Source: Bacteroides fragilis
Lineage (GTDB): Bacteria > Bacteroidota > Bacteroidia > Bacteroidales > Bacteroidaceae
Length of the DNA stretch: 64,000 nucleotides
Reading direction: 5' to 3'
Assembly (NCBI RefSeq): GCF_002849695.1
Contig: NZ_CP018937.1
Location: 124,001 to 188,000, forward strand
Shown: one piece after another, positions 49,195 to 58,268 of the stretch
Position numbering within the stretch: the first letter of the stretch is position 1
Layout: the number at the start of each line of letters is the position of its first letter
Made by a program: the position numbers and the translations under genes
The notes under the pieces: generated by a model
The model's database searches: none
Told to the model about the DNA's origin: nothing
The model's input: only the letters and a program-made list of their open reading frames with translations

Positions 49195-49560
49195 ATGCAA
49201 AATACAGAAAGGGATCTGAAATTATATTACTCTATCAGTGAAGTTGCCCAGATGTTCGATGTCAATGAGTCGTTGCTTCGTTTTTGGGAGAAGGAGTTTC
49301 CGCAAATTGCCCCTAAAAAGGGTAGCCGTGGGGTACGCCAATACCGGAAAGAGGATGTAGAAACCATCCGTCTGATTTATCACTTGGTGAAGGAACGGGG
49401 GATGACTTTGCCCGGAGCCCGCCAAAAATTGAAAGATAATAGAGAGGCAACAATCCGGAACTTTGAGATTATCAATCGTCTTAAGCAGATTAGAGAAGAA
49501 CTGCTTGGAATGAGGAATGCCCTTGATAGATTTTCAACGACGAACGGAGAGGAACGATGA
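49195..49560 (+). CDS. MerR-family transcriptional regulator
   Basis: 121 residues. N-terminal winged helix-turn-helix (YYSISEVAQMFDVNESLLRFWEKEFPQ) and short helical C-terminus (VKERGMTLPGARQKLKDN) without a ligand-binding domain or Cys cluster, so not metal-sensing. Small MerR-like proteins of this type lie next to M23 peptidase genes in Bacteroidetes. The stop codon lies inside the following terminator hairpin. Confidence 0.88.
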   Translation: MQNTERDLKLYYSISEVAQMFDVNESLLRFWEKEFPQIAPKKGSRGVRQYRKEDVETIRLIYHLVKERGMTLPGARQKLKDNREATIRNFEIINRLKQIREELLGMRNALDRFSTTNGEER

Positions 49561-49594
49561 ACGCAGGTTGGTACTCCTGTTATCGTTCATCGTT
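49553..49594. terminator. Terminator between merR-like and rel genes
   Basis: Perfect 11-bp arms aacgatgaacg (49553-49563) / cgttcatcgtt (49584-49594), with cagg/cctg inside. The left arm includes the merR stop codon. Shared by convergent genes. Confidence 0.6.
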
Positions 49595-49603
49595 GATGGT
49601 TCA

Positions 49604-51850
49604 TTAGTTTTCTACGCGTGTCACTGACTTTATATTTGGAATCTTGCGCAAATTGTTGCAAATGGCTTTTACGTCTTCCACATCGTGCACGTATAACTGT
49701 ACTTTTCCTTCAAAAATGCCGTCATTGGTCTCCATGTCCAGCTTTCGGATATTAACGTTCAGTTGGCGTGAAATGACCTGCGTGATTTCGTTCAGTAATC
49801 CTACATTATCTATGCCTTTTACATAAATATATACCAGGAAAGAAAGTTTCTTGTGTGTATCCCATTCTGTGGCAATGATACGGTTGCCATAACTGCTTTT
49901 TAACTTAGCCGCTACCGGACATTGGCGTTTATGGATGATGATGCGGTCGTTTTCATCCATATATCCCAGTACGTCGTCACCGGGGATGGGATGACAACAT
50001 TCGGCCATGATATATTTCTTTTGCAACGCATCTTCCGTCAGTTTAAGAATCTGTTTGGTATTAATCTTCTCTTTTTCTTGCGGTTCTTTTTCTTCCTGCT
50101 GTTTGTCTTTATTGTTGTTGCCAAAAGAGAAAGTCAGATACTTCATCCAGTTACTGCTTTGCTTCTCCTTCAGTTCATTCTTGTCGGCGTCTCCCAATAC
50201 GATGGTTTTGTTGCCGATGGCTACATGGAATTCTTCTTCATTCTTCATGTTATGCAGTTTGCATAACTTCTCGATGATAGCTGCTTCCGGACGGATCTCT
50301 TCTTTCTTAAAGAATTCGTTCAACAATTCTTCTCCTTCTTTCTGGAAGGTTTTTCGTTCTTTACGCAGAATAGCTGCAATCTTTGCCCTTGCCCTTGCAG
50401 TAGTGGCAAATACTTCCCATTGTGGCTGTACACGTTGCGACTTGGATGTCAGTATCTCTACCTGATCTCCACTTTGTAATTTATGGCTTAGGGGTACCAG
50501 TTTATGATTGACTTTGGCGCCGATGCAATGGCTTCCTATATCTGTGTGCAGGGAGAATGCAAAATCCAGCGCAGTAGAGTTCTGTGGCATGGTTTTAAGC
50601 TCTCCTTTCGGAGTGAAGACAAAAATCTCCGAAGCAAATAAATTCAATTTGATTGTATCGAGGAAGTCGATGGCGTCCGGTTGCGGATCGTCGAGTATTT
50701 CTTTAATGGTACGCAGCCACTTTTCCAATTCACCTTCATCTTCGCTGCCTCCTCCTTCTTTATATTTCCAGTGGGCGGCAAATCCTTGTTCGGCCACATC
50801 GTTCATCCGTTCGCTACGTATCTGGACCTCGATCCATTGTCCGTTGTTTCCCATCAAGGTGACATGCAGTGCCTGGTATCCATTGGCTTTCGGGTGGCTC
50901 ACCCAGTCGCGCAGGCGGTCGGGGTGGGGTTTATAGATTTTAGAGATTGAGACATAGATGTCAAAACAATCATTCAGTTCCTCCTCCATATTGCGTGGTT
51001 CGAAGATAATTCGTACAGCCAGCAGATCATAAATTTCTTCAAAAGGAACATGCTTGGTTTGCATTTTGTTCCAGATGGAGTAGATTGATTTCACGCGTGC
51101 CAGGATACGGTATTTTAGCCCCATCTTATCCAGTTGCTCGCGTATCGGGGCGGTGAATTCATTAAATACCTTGTCACGTTCGGCCGCTGTTGCGTTCAGC
51201 TTTTCTTCAATTTCCTGATATTCTTCAGGATGTTCATATTTGAAACTGAGGTTTTCCAGCTCTGTTTTGATCTTATACAGTCCCAGGCGGTTGGCAAGAG
51301 GTGCATAAATATACAATGTTTCGCCTGCGATCTTATACTGTTTGTTGGGTAACATAGAGCCGAGGGTACGCATGTTGTGCAGACGATCGGCTATTTTGAT
51401 TAAGATCACCCGGATGTCATCGGACATCGTGAGCAGGAGCTTTTTAAAGTTCTCTGCCTGTGCCGAAGCGCGGTCACCAAAGATACCTCCGGAAATTTTA
51501 GTTAGCCCGTCGACAATTTGTGCGATTTTAGCTCCGAAAATGTTTTCGATATCTTCTACCGTATAGTCGGTATCTTCTACGACATCGTGTAAAAGGGCAG
51601 CACAAATGGAAGTCGAACCAAGCCCGATTTCGTTGCATACGATTTTTGCGACGGCAATGGGGTGCATGATATAAGGCTCCCCGGAGCGTCGTTTGATGCC
51701 TTTATGTGCCTGATTGGCAAAATTAAAGGCCTTGGTTATAATCTCAATACGTTTACGGTGCTTGGTAGCAAGATAATCGTTCAGCAATTCTTGAAAAGCT
51801 TGTTCAATCATTTGCTCTTCAGCTATTTCTTTCTGGTTCTCAGTGTCCAT
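49604..51850 (-). CDS. rel: Bifunctional (p)ppGpp synthetase/hydrolase (RelA/SpoT)
   Basis: Makes and degrades the stringent-response alarmone. 748 residues. HD hydrolase domain with AALLHDVVEDTDYT intact; synthetase domain with IYDLLAVRIIF and EVQIRSERMNDVAEQGFAAHW; TGS domain (FVFTPKGELKTMP); and a C-terminal ACT domain (VGLLNEITQVISRQLNVNIRKL). The RxKD motif that marks bifunctional enzymes reads RLRD (DRLRDWVSHPKANGYQ), with Lys replaced by Arg. It has its own promoter although it lies downstream of the transglycosylase gene. Confidence 0.96.
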   Translation of the reverse strand: MDTENQKEIAEEQMIEQAFQELLNDYLATKHRKRIEIITKAFNFANQAHKGIKRRSGEPYIMHPIAVAKIVCNEIGLGSTSICAALLHDVVEDTDYTVEDIENIFGAKIAQIVDGLTKISGGIFGDRASAQAENFKKLLLTMSDDIRVILIKIADRLHNMRTLGSMLPNKQYKIAGETLYIYAPLANRLGLYKIKTELENLSFKYEHPEEYQEIEEKLNATAAERDKVFNEFTAPIREQLDKMGLKYRILARVKSIYSIWNKMQTKHVPFEEIYDLLAVRIIFEPRNMEEELNDCFDIYVSISKIYKPHPDRLRDWVSHPKANGYQALHVTLMGNNGQWIEVQIRSERMNDVAEQGFAAHWKYKEGGGSEDEGELEKWLRTIKEILDDPQPDAIDFLDTIKLNLFASEIFVFTPKGELKTMPQNSTALDFAFSLHTDIGSHCIGAKVNHKLVPLSHKLQSGDQVEILTSKSQRVQPQWEVFATTARARAKIAAILRKERKTFQKEGEELLNEFFKKEEIRPEAAIIEKLCKLHNMKNEEEFHVAIGNKTIVLGDADKNELKEKQSSNWMKYLTFSFGNNNKDKQQEEKEPQEKEKINTKQILKLTEDALQKKYIMAECCHPIPGDDVLGYMDENDRIIIHKRQCPVAAKLKSSYGNRIIATEWDTHKKLSFLVYIYVKGIDNVGLLNEITQVISRQLNVNIRKLDMETNDGIFEGKVQLYVHDVEDVKAICNNLRKIPNIKSVTRVEN

Positions 51851-51876
51851 AATTTAGTCCTTTCGTTCCTTTTCTG

Positions 51877-51906
51877 CAAAAATAATCAAATTTAAACATC
51901 AGGCAA
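51877..51906 (-). promoter_or_regulatory. Promoter of rel
   Basis: TTG (51904-51906), 19-bp spacer, TATTTTTG (51877-51884) on the minus strand, 26 bases before the ATG. It lies between the transglycosylase stop and rel. Confidence 0.6.
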
Positions 51907-51918
51907 GCGAAAGGGGAT

Positions 51919-53238
51919 TTATTTGTATATTTTCAAACGTTTTCCTGCGGAAATGTTAGTTCCCCGCAGTCCGTTCCAACTTTGAAGATCTTTTACGCGT
52001 ACACCATATTTTGCTGCAATAGCTCCCAAGGTGTCTCCATTTTTGATTTTATAATATGTGGGTGTACCATTGCCTGCTTTGGCAGAGCTACCTTTCCTTC
52101 TGGAAGCAGGACTGTCATTTTTAATGGCTACTGTACGCCGGTTTTTGAATAATTCGTCGGCACGGTGGGCGTAAATAGTGTCCTGGCGATCGATGAACGA
52201 ACTTACGGCGTTTTGTGGAAGGCGCAAAGTATAAGGTTTGCTTTCACCCGGAATTATCTCTTTTTTGTATTGTGGATTGAGACTTCTGATTTGATCCATC
52301 GGAACATTGCACAAGTCGGCAATCTGTTGGAAGTGAAGGCTTTTGTTTACCTGAATCGTATCGGTGCTTTCCGGAATATCGGTTTCCATCGGACAGATAT
52401 TATGATCGCAGTAATAGGTCATTACATAGTTGGCTGCTATAAATGCCGGTACATATCCTCTTGTTTCTTTGGGCAAGTAGTTATAGATGCTCCAATAATC
52501 GGTTTCTCCTCCTGCACGGCGGATGGCTTTGTTGATGGTGCCCGGTCCGCAATTGTATGCTGCGATCACAAGATTCCAGTCATGATAAATATCATATAGA
52601 TCTTTCAGGTAGCGTGCTGCTGCCCAAGTTGCCTTTATCGGGTCACGACGGTCGTCCACCAGGCTGTTCGATTCCAGCCCGTACATTTTGCCGGTTCCTA
52701 TCATGAACTGCCACAAACCTCCTGCACCTGCGCGTGATACTGCCGACGGGTTCAGAGCCGATTCGATGATAGGTAAATACTTCAGTTCCAATGGCAGATT
52801 ATACGCATCGAGAGCTTCTTCGAAGATAGGCATGTAGAAGTTGCAGGCACTCAGCATAAAAGATACCTGATTTCGCAGGCGGCCGGCATACATATCGATG
52901 AACTTACGTACGATTTCGTTGTATGGCATCTCCATTACGGTCGGCATGCGCGATAAGCGGTCGATATATACGGAGTCACTGAACAACGGATTGATTTCCG
53001 CCGTACTGCAATCTTTTCCTAAGTCAATGTAGTTTTTGGCTTTCCAGTCGTTGAGCAGACTATCGAGGGGATAAGTCATACTTTTCGGAAGCTCGATGCT
53101 TTCCTGGCGTTCTTTGCCGTTGTCGCGAATCACTACGTCTACACTCTGTGCGTTTACCTTTGGGGTGGCAAACAAAAACAATAAAATCAGGGGGCAATAG
53201 TTTGCTAATTTCTTCATTCTTATTTGTTCAATCTTCAT
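51919..53238 (-). CDS. Membrane-bound lytic murein transglycosylase with LysM (MltD-like)
   Basis: Cleaves peptidoglycan glycan strands, forming anhydro ends. 439 residues from 53238 (an in-frame ATG at 53217 is possible). Signal peptide ending KVNAQ; SLT domain with catalytic Glu in PIIESALNPSAVSRAGAGGLWQF and later AAYNCGPGTINKAIRR; then a LysM-like region (FQQIADLCNVPMDQIRSLNP) and a clear C-terminal LysM (YKIKNGDTLGAIAAKYG). Starts 3 bases after the DUF5683 stop. Confidence 0.93.
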   Translation of the reverse strand: MKIEQIRMKKLANYCPLILLFLFATPKVNAQSVDVVIRDNGKERQESIELPKSMTYPLDSLLNDWKAKNYIDLGKDCSTAEINPLFSDSVYIDRLSRMPTVMEMPYNEIVRKFIDMYAGRLRNQVSFMLSACNFYMPIFEEALDAYNLPLELKYLPIIESALNPSAVSRAGAGGLWQFMIGTGKMYGLESNSLVDDRRDPIKATWAAARYLKDLYDIYHDWNLVIAAYNCGPGTINKAIRRAGGETDYWSIYNYLPKETRGYVPAFIAANYVMTYYCDHNICPMETDIPESTDTIQVNKSLHFQQIADLCNVPMDQIRSLNPQYKKEIIPGESKPYTLRLPQNAVSSFIDRQDTIYAHRADELFKNRRTVAIKNDSPASRRKGSSAKAGNGTPTYYKIKNGDTLGAIAAKYGVRVKDLQSWNGLRGTNISAGKRLKIYK

Positions 53239-53241
53239 GGG

Positions 53242-54111
53242 TTAAAATCTGAGGCTGCATTGCACGCCTACCGACTTACTGCCGGGTTGTAACGGGTTAT
53301 TATTTATAATAGTAGGTTCCACCCTCATGCTTAGGTCGGGTGATATGTCGAAATTGGATAACTCCGCGTCTACATAGGCGTCGATAACGGAAATCAGATA
53401 TACGCCGATGACAGCGAATATACTGAGGTCACGATAGCGGCGGTACGTATCTTTCCGTTTGCGGAGTATATCTTTCAGTTGGGTATCGGTATAATTGTGA
53501 TTCGGCGGAAGTAAATCCTGATAGCTGTTCGTATTTGGATTATTGTCCATAATATCCATATAAGCTTGAGCATAGTCCTTATACATTTTCCCGTTCCAGC
53601 TTAATGCATAGGCGCATCCGGCGAATCCACCATATATAATAGGTAGTTTCCAGTATTTGCGGTTATATATCTGTCCGCCACCCGGAAACACGATGGCATA
53701 CCAGGTTGCTTTCGTCGGGTTAGGTACGAACATTTTTTTAGGCATGATGGGAGGCGGCAGGCTATCTGTCTTTACGACTGACGGAATGATAGGTGTTTCT
53801 ATCTTTTCCAGGTTCTGCCGGTTGACTTCCTCAAGGCTGTCTGCCGTAACAATGGCGGGTTTCCGGTTTTCCAAACTGTCTATCGGCGGGAGGATAACCG
53901 CTTTATCCACTTTCACACTGTCGGCGACCGGCGAAGAAACTACCGGTTCACGATGGCGGCGTGCCCGTGCTTTAGGGGCCTCGCGGACCGGAGAGATGGA
54001 ATCCTGGACTGTTTTTACAGGCTCCTGTGCATACACATCAATCCCTGCTACCTGAAAGAAACAGAGAAGCAGGGCAATGTATAGCTGATATGTTTTACTT
54101 TTTTTCGTCAT
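53242..54111 (-). CDS. DUF5683 membrane protein
   Basis: 289 residues. Signal sequence (about 1-28), a Pro/Val-rich low-complexity spacer (about 30-120), then the DUF5683 core (TKATWYAIVFPGGGQIYNRKYWKLPIIYGGFAGCAYAL) with hydrophobic segments, ending near the outer membrane-type phrase VGVQCSLRF. Function unknown. It begins right after the parB stop and is followed at 3 bases by a transglycosylase, a stable Bacteroidetes arrangement that suggests a role in envelope growth. Confidence 0.85.
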   Translation of the reverse strand: MTKKSKTYQLYIALLLCFFQVAGIDVYAQEPVKTVQDSISPVREAPKARARRHREPVVSSPVADSVKVDKAVILPPIDSLENRKPAIVTADSLEEVNRQNLEKIETPIIPSVVKTDSLPPPIMPKKMFVPNPTKATWYAIVFPGGGQIYNRKYWKLPIIYGGFAGCAYALSWNGKMYKDYAQAYMDIMDNNPNTNSYQDLLPPNHNYTDTQLKDILRKRKDTYRRYRDLSIFAVIGVYLISVIDAYVDAELSNFDISPDLSMRVEPTIINNNPLQPGSKSVGVQCSLRF

Positions 54112-55002
54112 TTATTTCTTCAGTGAGTCGAAGATTTCCATGATACGTTCCAGTTCCTCTTCATTACTAAAAGGAATACTGATCTTCCCTTTGCCCTTTT
54201 CAGAGCAAGTCAGTTGTACCTTGGTGTTAAAAAATCCCGATAGATGTTGTTTCAGCATGTTGAACTCCTCGGGCAGTTTGGCCCGCTTCGGGGTAATCTT
54301 TTTGGTTCCGCTCTTCACGGCTTCTCCTTCGCTCAGTGATTTTACTATTTCTTCTACTTTGCGGACAGAGTATCCGTGTTCCAGAATTTCTTCGAAAATT
54401 TTAACTTGTAGTTTCGGGTCGCCCAGTGTGATCAATGCCCGGGCATGTCCCATGTCTATCTGTTTGTTCTGCAGTGCCATTTGTATCGGTGCAGGCAATT
54501 TGAGCAGACGCAGATAGTTGGCAATGGTTGTGCGTTTCTTGCCGACACGTTCACTTAACCGCTCCTGTGTCAGGTCATATTGCTCTATCAAGTGTTGGTA
54601 AGCCAGTGCGATTTCTACCGAATTAAGATCCTCGCGCTGTATATTTTCTATCAGCGCCATCTCCATCACGTTTTCATCATCGGCTGTGCGGATGTATGCA
54701 GGAATCGTATCCAGTCCGGCTTTCTGTGAAGCGCGGTAGCGACGTTCCCCGGCAATGATCTGGTACTCGTCGTCCGAGACTTTGCGCAGGGTGATGGGTT
54801 GGATAATTCCTATTTCCCTGATCGAATCGGCCAACTCTTCCAGTGCCGTTTCATCAAATTCGCGACGCGGCTGGTTGGGGTTGACGGAGATTTTCGACAG
54901 TTCTATTTCGTTAATAGACGAAGAACCTTCGGTTTTCACCTCCTCCATGGAGAGCAGGGCGTCGAGCCCGCGGCCTAATGCATTTCTTCTTTGTGTTGCC
55001 AT
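54112..55002 (-). CDS. parB: Chromosome partition protein ParB
   Basis: Binds parS sites and slides as a CTP-dependent clamp, loading SMC. 296 residues. N-terminal CTPase/ParB domain with NPNQPRREFD, IIAGERRYRAS (CTP motif) and ENIQRED, a helix-turn-helix (LTQERLSERVGKKRTTIANYLRLL), a linker and a C-terminal dimerisation domain. Eight bases after parA; one operon. A canonical 16-bp parS was not found by eye in this window. Confidence 0.96.
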   Translation of the reverse strand: MATQRRNALGRGLDALLSMEEVKTEGSSSINEIELSKISVNPNQPRREFDETALEELADSIREIGIIQPITLRKVSDDEYQIIAGERRYRASQKAGLDTIPAYIRTADDENVMEMALIENIQREDLNSVEIALAYQHLIEQYDLTQERLSERVGKKRTTIANYLRLLKLPAPIQMALQNKQIDMGHARALITLGDPKLQVKIFEEILEHGYSVRKVEEIVKSLSEGEAVKSGTKKITPKRAKLPEEFNMLKQHLSGFFNTKVQLTCSEKGKGKISIPFSNEEELERIMEIFDSLKK

Positions 55003-55010
55003 ATCTTCGT

Positions 55011-55778
55011 TTATTTACTATTTCTGCTTATTAGTTCCTTAGCCAGTGCCAGGTGATTTTTTGCTCCGGTAGATTCTGCATCATATAAGATGGTGGGCAG
55101 TCCGTAACTGGGTGCTTCACTGAGCTTCACGTTGCGCTGGATGACGGTTTTGAACACCAGTTCCTGAAAGTGGCGTTTCACTTCGTCATAGATCTGGTTG
55201 GCTTGGCGCAGGCGTGAGTCGTACATCGTCAGCAGGAAGCCTTCTATTTCGAGTGCCGGGTTCAGTTTTGATTTGATAATCTTGATGGTATTCAGCAGTT
55301 TGCTGATTCCCTCGAGGGCAAAGTATTCTGCCTGTACGGGGATAATCACCGAGTCTGCTGCCGTCAGGGCGTTGATTGTGATCAATCCCAGCGAAGGAGA
55401 ACAGTCTATCAAAATATAATCATACTCTTCCTTTAGCGGAGTCAGCACTTCTTTCAGTATCTTTTCGCGGTTTTTGAGATTTAGCATTTCAATTTCGGCG
55501 CCTACCAGATTGATGTGCGATGAAATGACTTTCAGCGAATCAATTTCAGTGTCATGAATAGCGTCCTGTACGTTGGCTCTGTCGATAATGCATTCGTAGA
55601 TAGTACATTCGGATTGCTTGATGTCGACTCCCAATCCGGAAGAGGCATTTGCCTGTGGGTCTGCATCAACAACCAGTACTTTCTTTTCAAGCGTAGCCAG
55701 CGAAGCTGCGAGGTTAATCGTAGTCGTTGTTTTTCCTACACCACCTTTTTGATTGGCCAAAGCAATTATTTTTCCCAT
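55011..55778 (-). CDS. parA: Chromosome partition ATPase ParA (Soj)
   Basis: 255 residues, chromosomal short type without an N-terminal DNA-binding domain. Deviant Walker A KGGVGKTTTTINLA at the N-terminus, DADPQANASSGLG, and DCSPSLGLITINALTAAD. Works with ParB in origin segregation. First gene of the series parA-parB-DUF5683-transglycosylase. Confidence 0.96.
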   Translation of the reverse strand: MGKIIALANQKGGVGKTTTTINLAASLATLEKKVLVVDADPQANASSGLGVDIKQSECTIYECIIDRANVQDAIHDTEIDSLKVISSHINLVGAEIEMLNLKNREKILKEVLTPLKEEYDYILIDCSPSLGLITINALTAADSVIIPVQAEYFALEGISKLLNTIKIIKSKLNPALEIEGFLLTMYDSRLRQANQIYDEVKRHFQELVFKTVIQRNVKLSEAPSYGLPTILYDAESTGAKNHLALAKELISRNSK

Positions 55779-55926
55779 ATTATCTAAATTTATTGGCAGC
55801 GAAATAAGTGATAAATCCTCAGAGCGCCTACTAAAAAATAGAAACTTTGCTTAATCTGTTGATAAGTCACCTGTTTTGTTAATAACTGCCAGGCGAGATA
55901 CGGGCATTTTTTCTCTTTTTAGCTCG

Positions 55927-55934
55927 CAAATATA
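55927..55934 (-). promoter_or_regulatory. -7 element of the parA operon
   Basis: TATATTTG on the minus strand with a TTG 18 bp upstream. The parA ATG is about 150 bases downstream, implying a long 5' leader. Confidence 0.5.
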
Positions 55935-56059
55935 CGTATTAAAATTGAATATCAATTCCTTTTTTTACTCACTTGCAGAAGATTAAGATTTGTAAACGGG
56001 TAGTCTGCATGGCTAACCATCAGATGGTTTCAAGACTTCCATTAAGAGTTAGCTGATAA

Positions 56060-56142
56060 AACATCCCCATGTTTTTGATAACAAGATCCCCATGTTGTAT
56101 CTAACAACATCCGGATGTTATTGTGAAGAACATCCGGATGTT
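56060..56142. repeat. 23-bp phased palindromic array (four 14-mers)
   Basis: AACATCCCCATGTT (56060), AAGATCCCCATGTT (56083), AACATCCGGATGTT (56106) and AACATCCGGATGTT (56129) start exactly 23 bp apart, with 9-base AT-rich spacers of differing sequence. The last two are perfect palindromes. They lie between the divergent parA and surE promoters in a 504-base gap; nothing else is evident there apart from the promoters. Confidence 0.8.
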
Positions 56143-56210
56143 TTATACTCTTGTTTCTTATCTGCTGTGAATACAATATTAATAGACCTTCGCTTTCCTA
56201 TTTGGTTCTG

Positions 56211-56241
56211 TTGTCGATACAAGTTCTTTTTGCTACTTTTG
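56211..56241 (+). promoter_or_regulatory. Promoter of surE-lpxB
   Basis: TTG (56211-56213), 20-bp spacer, TACTTTTG (56234-56241), 41 bases before the surE start. Confidence 0.65.
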
Positions 56242-56282
56242 TGCATTTCGAAAACATAAAATAATAGATAAGGTAAGATTGT

Positions 56283-57050
56283 ATGGAAAATAAAAGGCCT
56301 TTGATCCTCGTTTCCAATGACGACGGTATTATGGCAAAAGGTATTAGCGAACTGATTAAATTTCTTCGTCCGCTGGGCGAAATCGTAGTAATGGCTCCTG
56401 ACGCTCCCCGTTCCGGCAGTGGATGTGCACTGACGGTGACACAGCCGGTGCATTATCAGTTATTGAAAAAAGATGTGGGGTTGACTGTTTATAAGTGTTC
56501 CGGTACGCCGGCCGATTGTATAAAACTGGCACGAAATCAGATACTTGACCGTGAACCCGATCTGGTTGTCGGTGGGATTAATCATGGTGACAATTCTGCT
56601 ACCAATGTACACTACTCCGGCACGATGGGGGTTGTAATCGAAGGTTGCCTTAACGGAATTCCTTCTATCGGTTTTTCTATTTGTGATCATGCCCCCGGAG
56701 CTGATTTTGATGCTGCAGGACCTTATGTGCGGAAAATAGCGGCAATGGTTCTTGAGAAGGGACTTCCGTCACTGACTTGTCTCAATGTGAATTTTCCCAA
56801 TACTCCGGAACTGAAGGGAGTGAAAATCTGCGAACAGGCCAAAGGGCACTGGAGCGGAGAGTGGCAGGCCTGTCCACGGAGAGACGATACGAATTATTAT
56901 TGGCTGACCGGAGAGTTTATCGATCACGAACCGGAGAACGAGAAGAACGATCATTGGGCGTTGGCCAACGGATATGTAGCCATCACACCGACGGTAGTGG
57001 ATATGACTGCTTATCATTTTATGGACGAATTGAAATCCTGGGAATTATGA
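56283..57050 (+). CDS. surE: 5'/3'-nucleotidase SurE
   Basis: Metal-dependent phosphatase acting on nucleoside monophosphates, linked to stationary-phase survival. 255 residues. Metal ligands in [12 protein letters not shown] (Asp-Asp) and [17 protein letters not shown], and [20 protein letters not shown] in the middle, all characteristic. Its TGA stop overlaps the lpxB ATG (ATGA), so translation is coupled. Confidence 0.95.
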   Translation: MENKRPLILVSNDDGIMAKGISELIKFLRPLGEIVVMAPDAPRSGSGCALTVTQPVHYQLLKKDVGLTVYKCSGTPADCIKLARNQILDREPDLVVGGINHGDNSATNVHYSGTMGVVIEGCLNGIPSIGFSICDHAPGADFDAAGPYVRKIAAMVLEKGLPSLTCLNVNFPNTPELKGVKICEQAKGHWSGEWQACPRRDDTNYYWLTGEFIDHEPENEKNDHWALANGYVAITPTVVDMTAYHFMDELKSWEL

Positions 57051-58180
57051 AATACTATCTGATTGTTGGCGAAGCCTCGGGCGATTTGCACGCTTCTCAC
57101 TTGATGGCTGCACTGAAAGAGGAGGATCCGCGGGCTGAATTCCGTTTCTTTGGCGGTGATATGATGGCTGCTGTAGGAGGAACGATGGTGAAGCATTATA
57201 AGGAGCTGGCTTACATGGGCTTTATTCCTGTATTGCTGCATCTGCGAACCATCTTTGCCAACATGAAGAGATGTAAGGAGGACATCGTGGCATGGGCGCC
57301 GGATGTTGTTATTTTGGTGGATTATCCGGGCTTTAATCTCGATATTGCCAAGTTTGTGCATGCGAAAACGAAGATTCCGGTTTACTACTATATTTCTCCC
57401 AAGATTTGGGCATGGAAAGAATATCGCATCAAAAATATAAGAAGAGATGTAGATGAGCTTTTCTCCATTCTCCCTTTTGAGGTTGAGTTCTTTGAGGGGC
57501 ATCAATACCCGATTCATTACGTTGGTAATCCGACGGTGGATGAAGTTACCGCTTTCAAGGCTGCAAATCCGGAAACATTTGCCGATTTTATCAGTGATAA
57601 TGAGTTGGCGGATAAGCCTATCATTGCTTTGCTTGCCGGAAGCCGGAAACAGGAGATTAAGGATAATCTCCCCGATATGATCCGGGCAGCCTCGGCTTTT
57701 CCGGATTATCAGCTTGTGCTGGCTGCCGCTCCCGGCATTTCTCCGGAATACTATGCTGAATTCGTAAAAGGGACAAATCTGCAAGTAATCTTTGGCCGGA
57801 CTTACCGCTTGCTTCAACAGGCGGATGTCGCTTTGGTGACATCCGGAACTGCCACTCTTGAGACGGCACTTTTCCGCGTACCGCAAGTGGTTTGCTATCA
57901 TACTCCCGTAGGGAAGCTGGTGTCTTTCCTCCGGAAACATATCTTGAAGGTGAAGTTTATCTCGTTGGTCAACTTGATTGCCGGACGGGAAGTAGTCAGG
58001 GAATTGGTGGCTGATACGATGACGGTGGAGAATATGCGGAACGAGCTGAAACGTTTGTTGTTTCAAGAAGACTATCGACGGAAAATGTTGGATGGTTATG
58101 AAGAAATGGCACGGTTGCTCGGACCGGCAGGAGCCCCGAGGCATGCTGCCCGCGAAATGGTGAAATTGCTTAAAAAATAG
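57047..58180 (+). CDS. lpxB: Lipid-A-disaccharide synthase
   Basis: Joins UDP-diacylglucosamine and lipid X in lipid A synthesis at the inner membrane face. The start ATG at 57047 gives 377 residues ([17 protein letters not shown]), the normal family start; the frame is open farther upstream but only as antisense-free overlap with surE. Motifs: [56 protein letters not shown] and [11 protein letters not shown]. Overlaps surE by 4 bases. Confidence 0.96.
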   Translation: MKYYLIVGEASGDLHASHLMAALKEEDPRAEFRFFGGDMMAAVGGTMVKHYKELAYMGFIPVLLHLRTIFANMKRCKEDIVAWAPDVVILVDYPGFNLDIAKFVHAKTKIPVYYYISPKIWAWKEYRIKNIRRDVDELFSILPFEVEFFEGHQYPIHYVGNPTVDEVTAFKAANPETFADFISDNELADKPIIALLAGSRKQEIKDNLPDMIRAASAFPDYQLVLAAAPGISPEYYAEFVKGTNLQVIFGRTYRLLQQADVALVTSGTATLETALFRVPQVVCYHTPVGKLVSFLRKHILKVKFISLVNLIAGREVVRELVADTMTVENMRNELKRLLFQEDYRRKMLDGYEEMARLLGPAGAPRHAAREMVKLLKK

Positions 58181-58203
58181 TTTTTTATTCAATAATAGGA
58201 CAG

Positions 58204-58235
58204 AAACCGGTGCAGTAAATGCCCGGTTTTTTTAT
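58204..58235 (+). terminator. Terminator after lpxB
   Basis: aaaccgg (58204-58210) / ccggttt (58223-58229) followed by a run of T, 23 bases after the lpxB stop. Confidence 0.75.
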
Positions 58236-58268
58236 TTATAGGGTAAAAGGAATAAATTAAGAATAGAT

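Noticed and set aside
53217..53238. Internal start for the lytic transglycosylase
   Set aside because: Both ATG codons precede a plausible signal peptide and neither has a clear ribosome-binding site; the upstream one was kept without strong preference.
56060..56142. Canonical parS cluster
   Set aside because: The 14-bp palindrome does not resemble the conserved TGTTTCACGTGAAACA; kept only as an unexplained array.
57014..58192. A 392-codon frame antisense to lpxB
   Set aside because: lpxB is unmistakable by motif and is coupled to surE; the antisense product resembles nothing.
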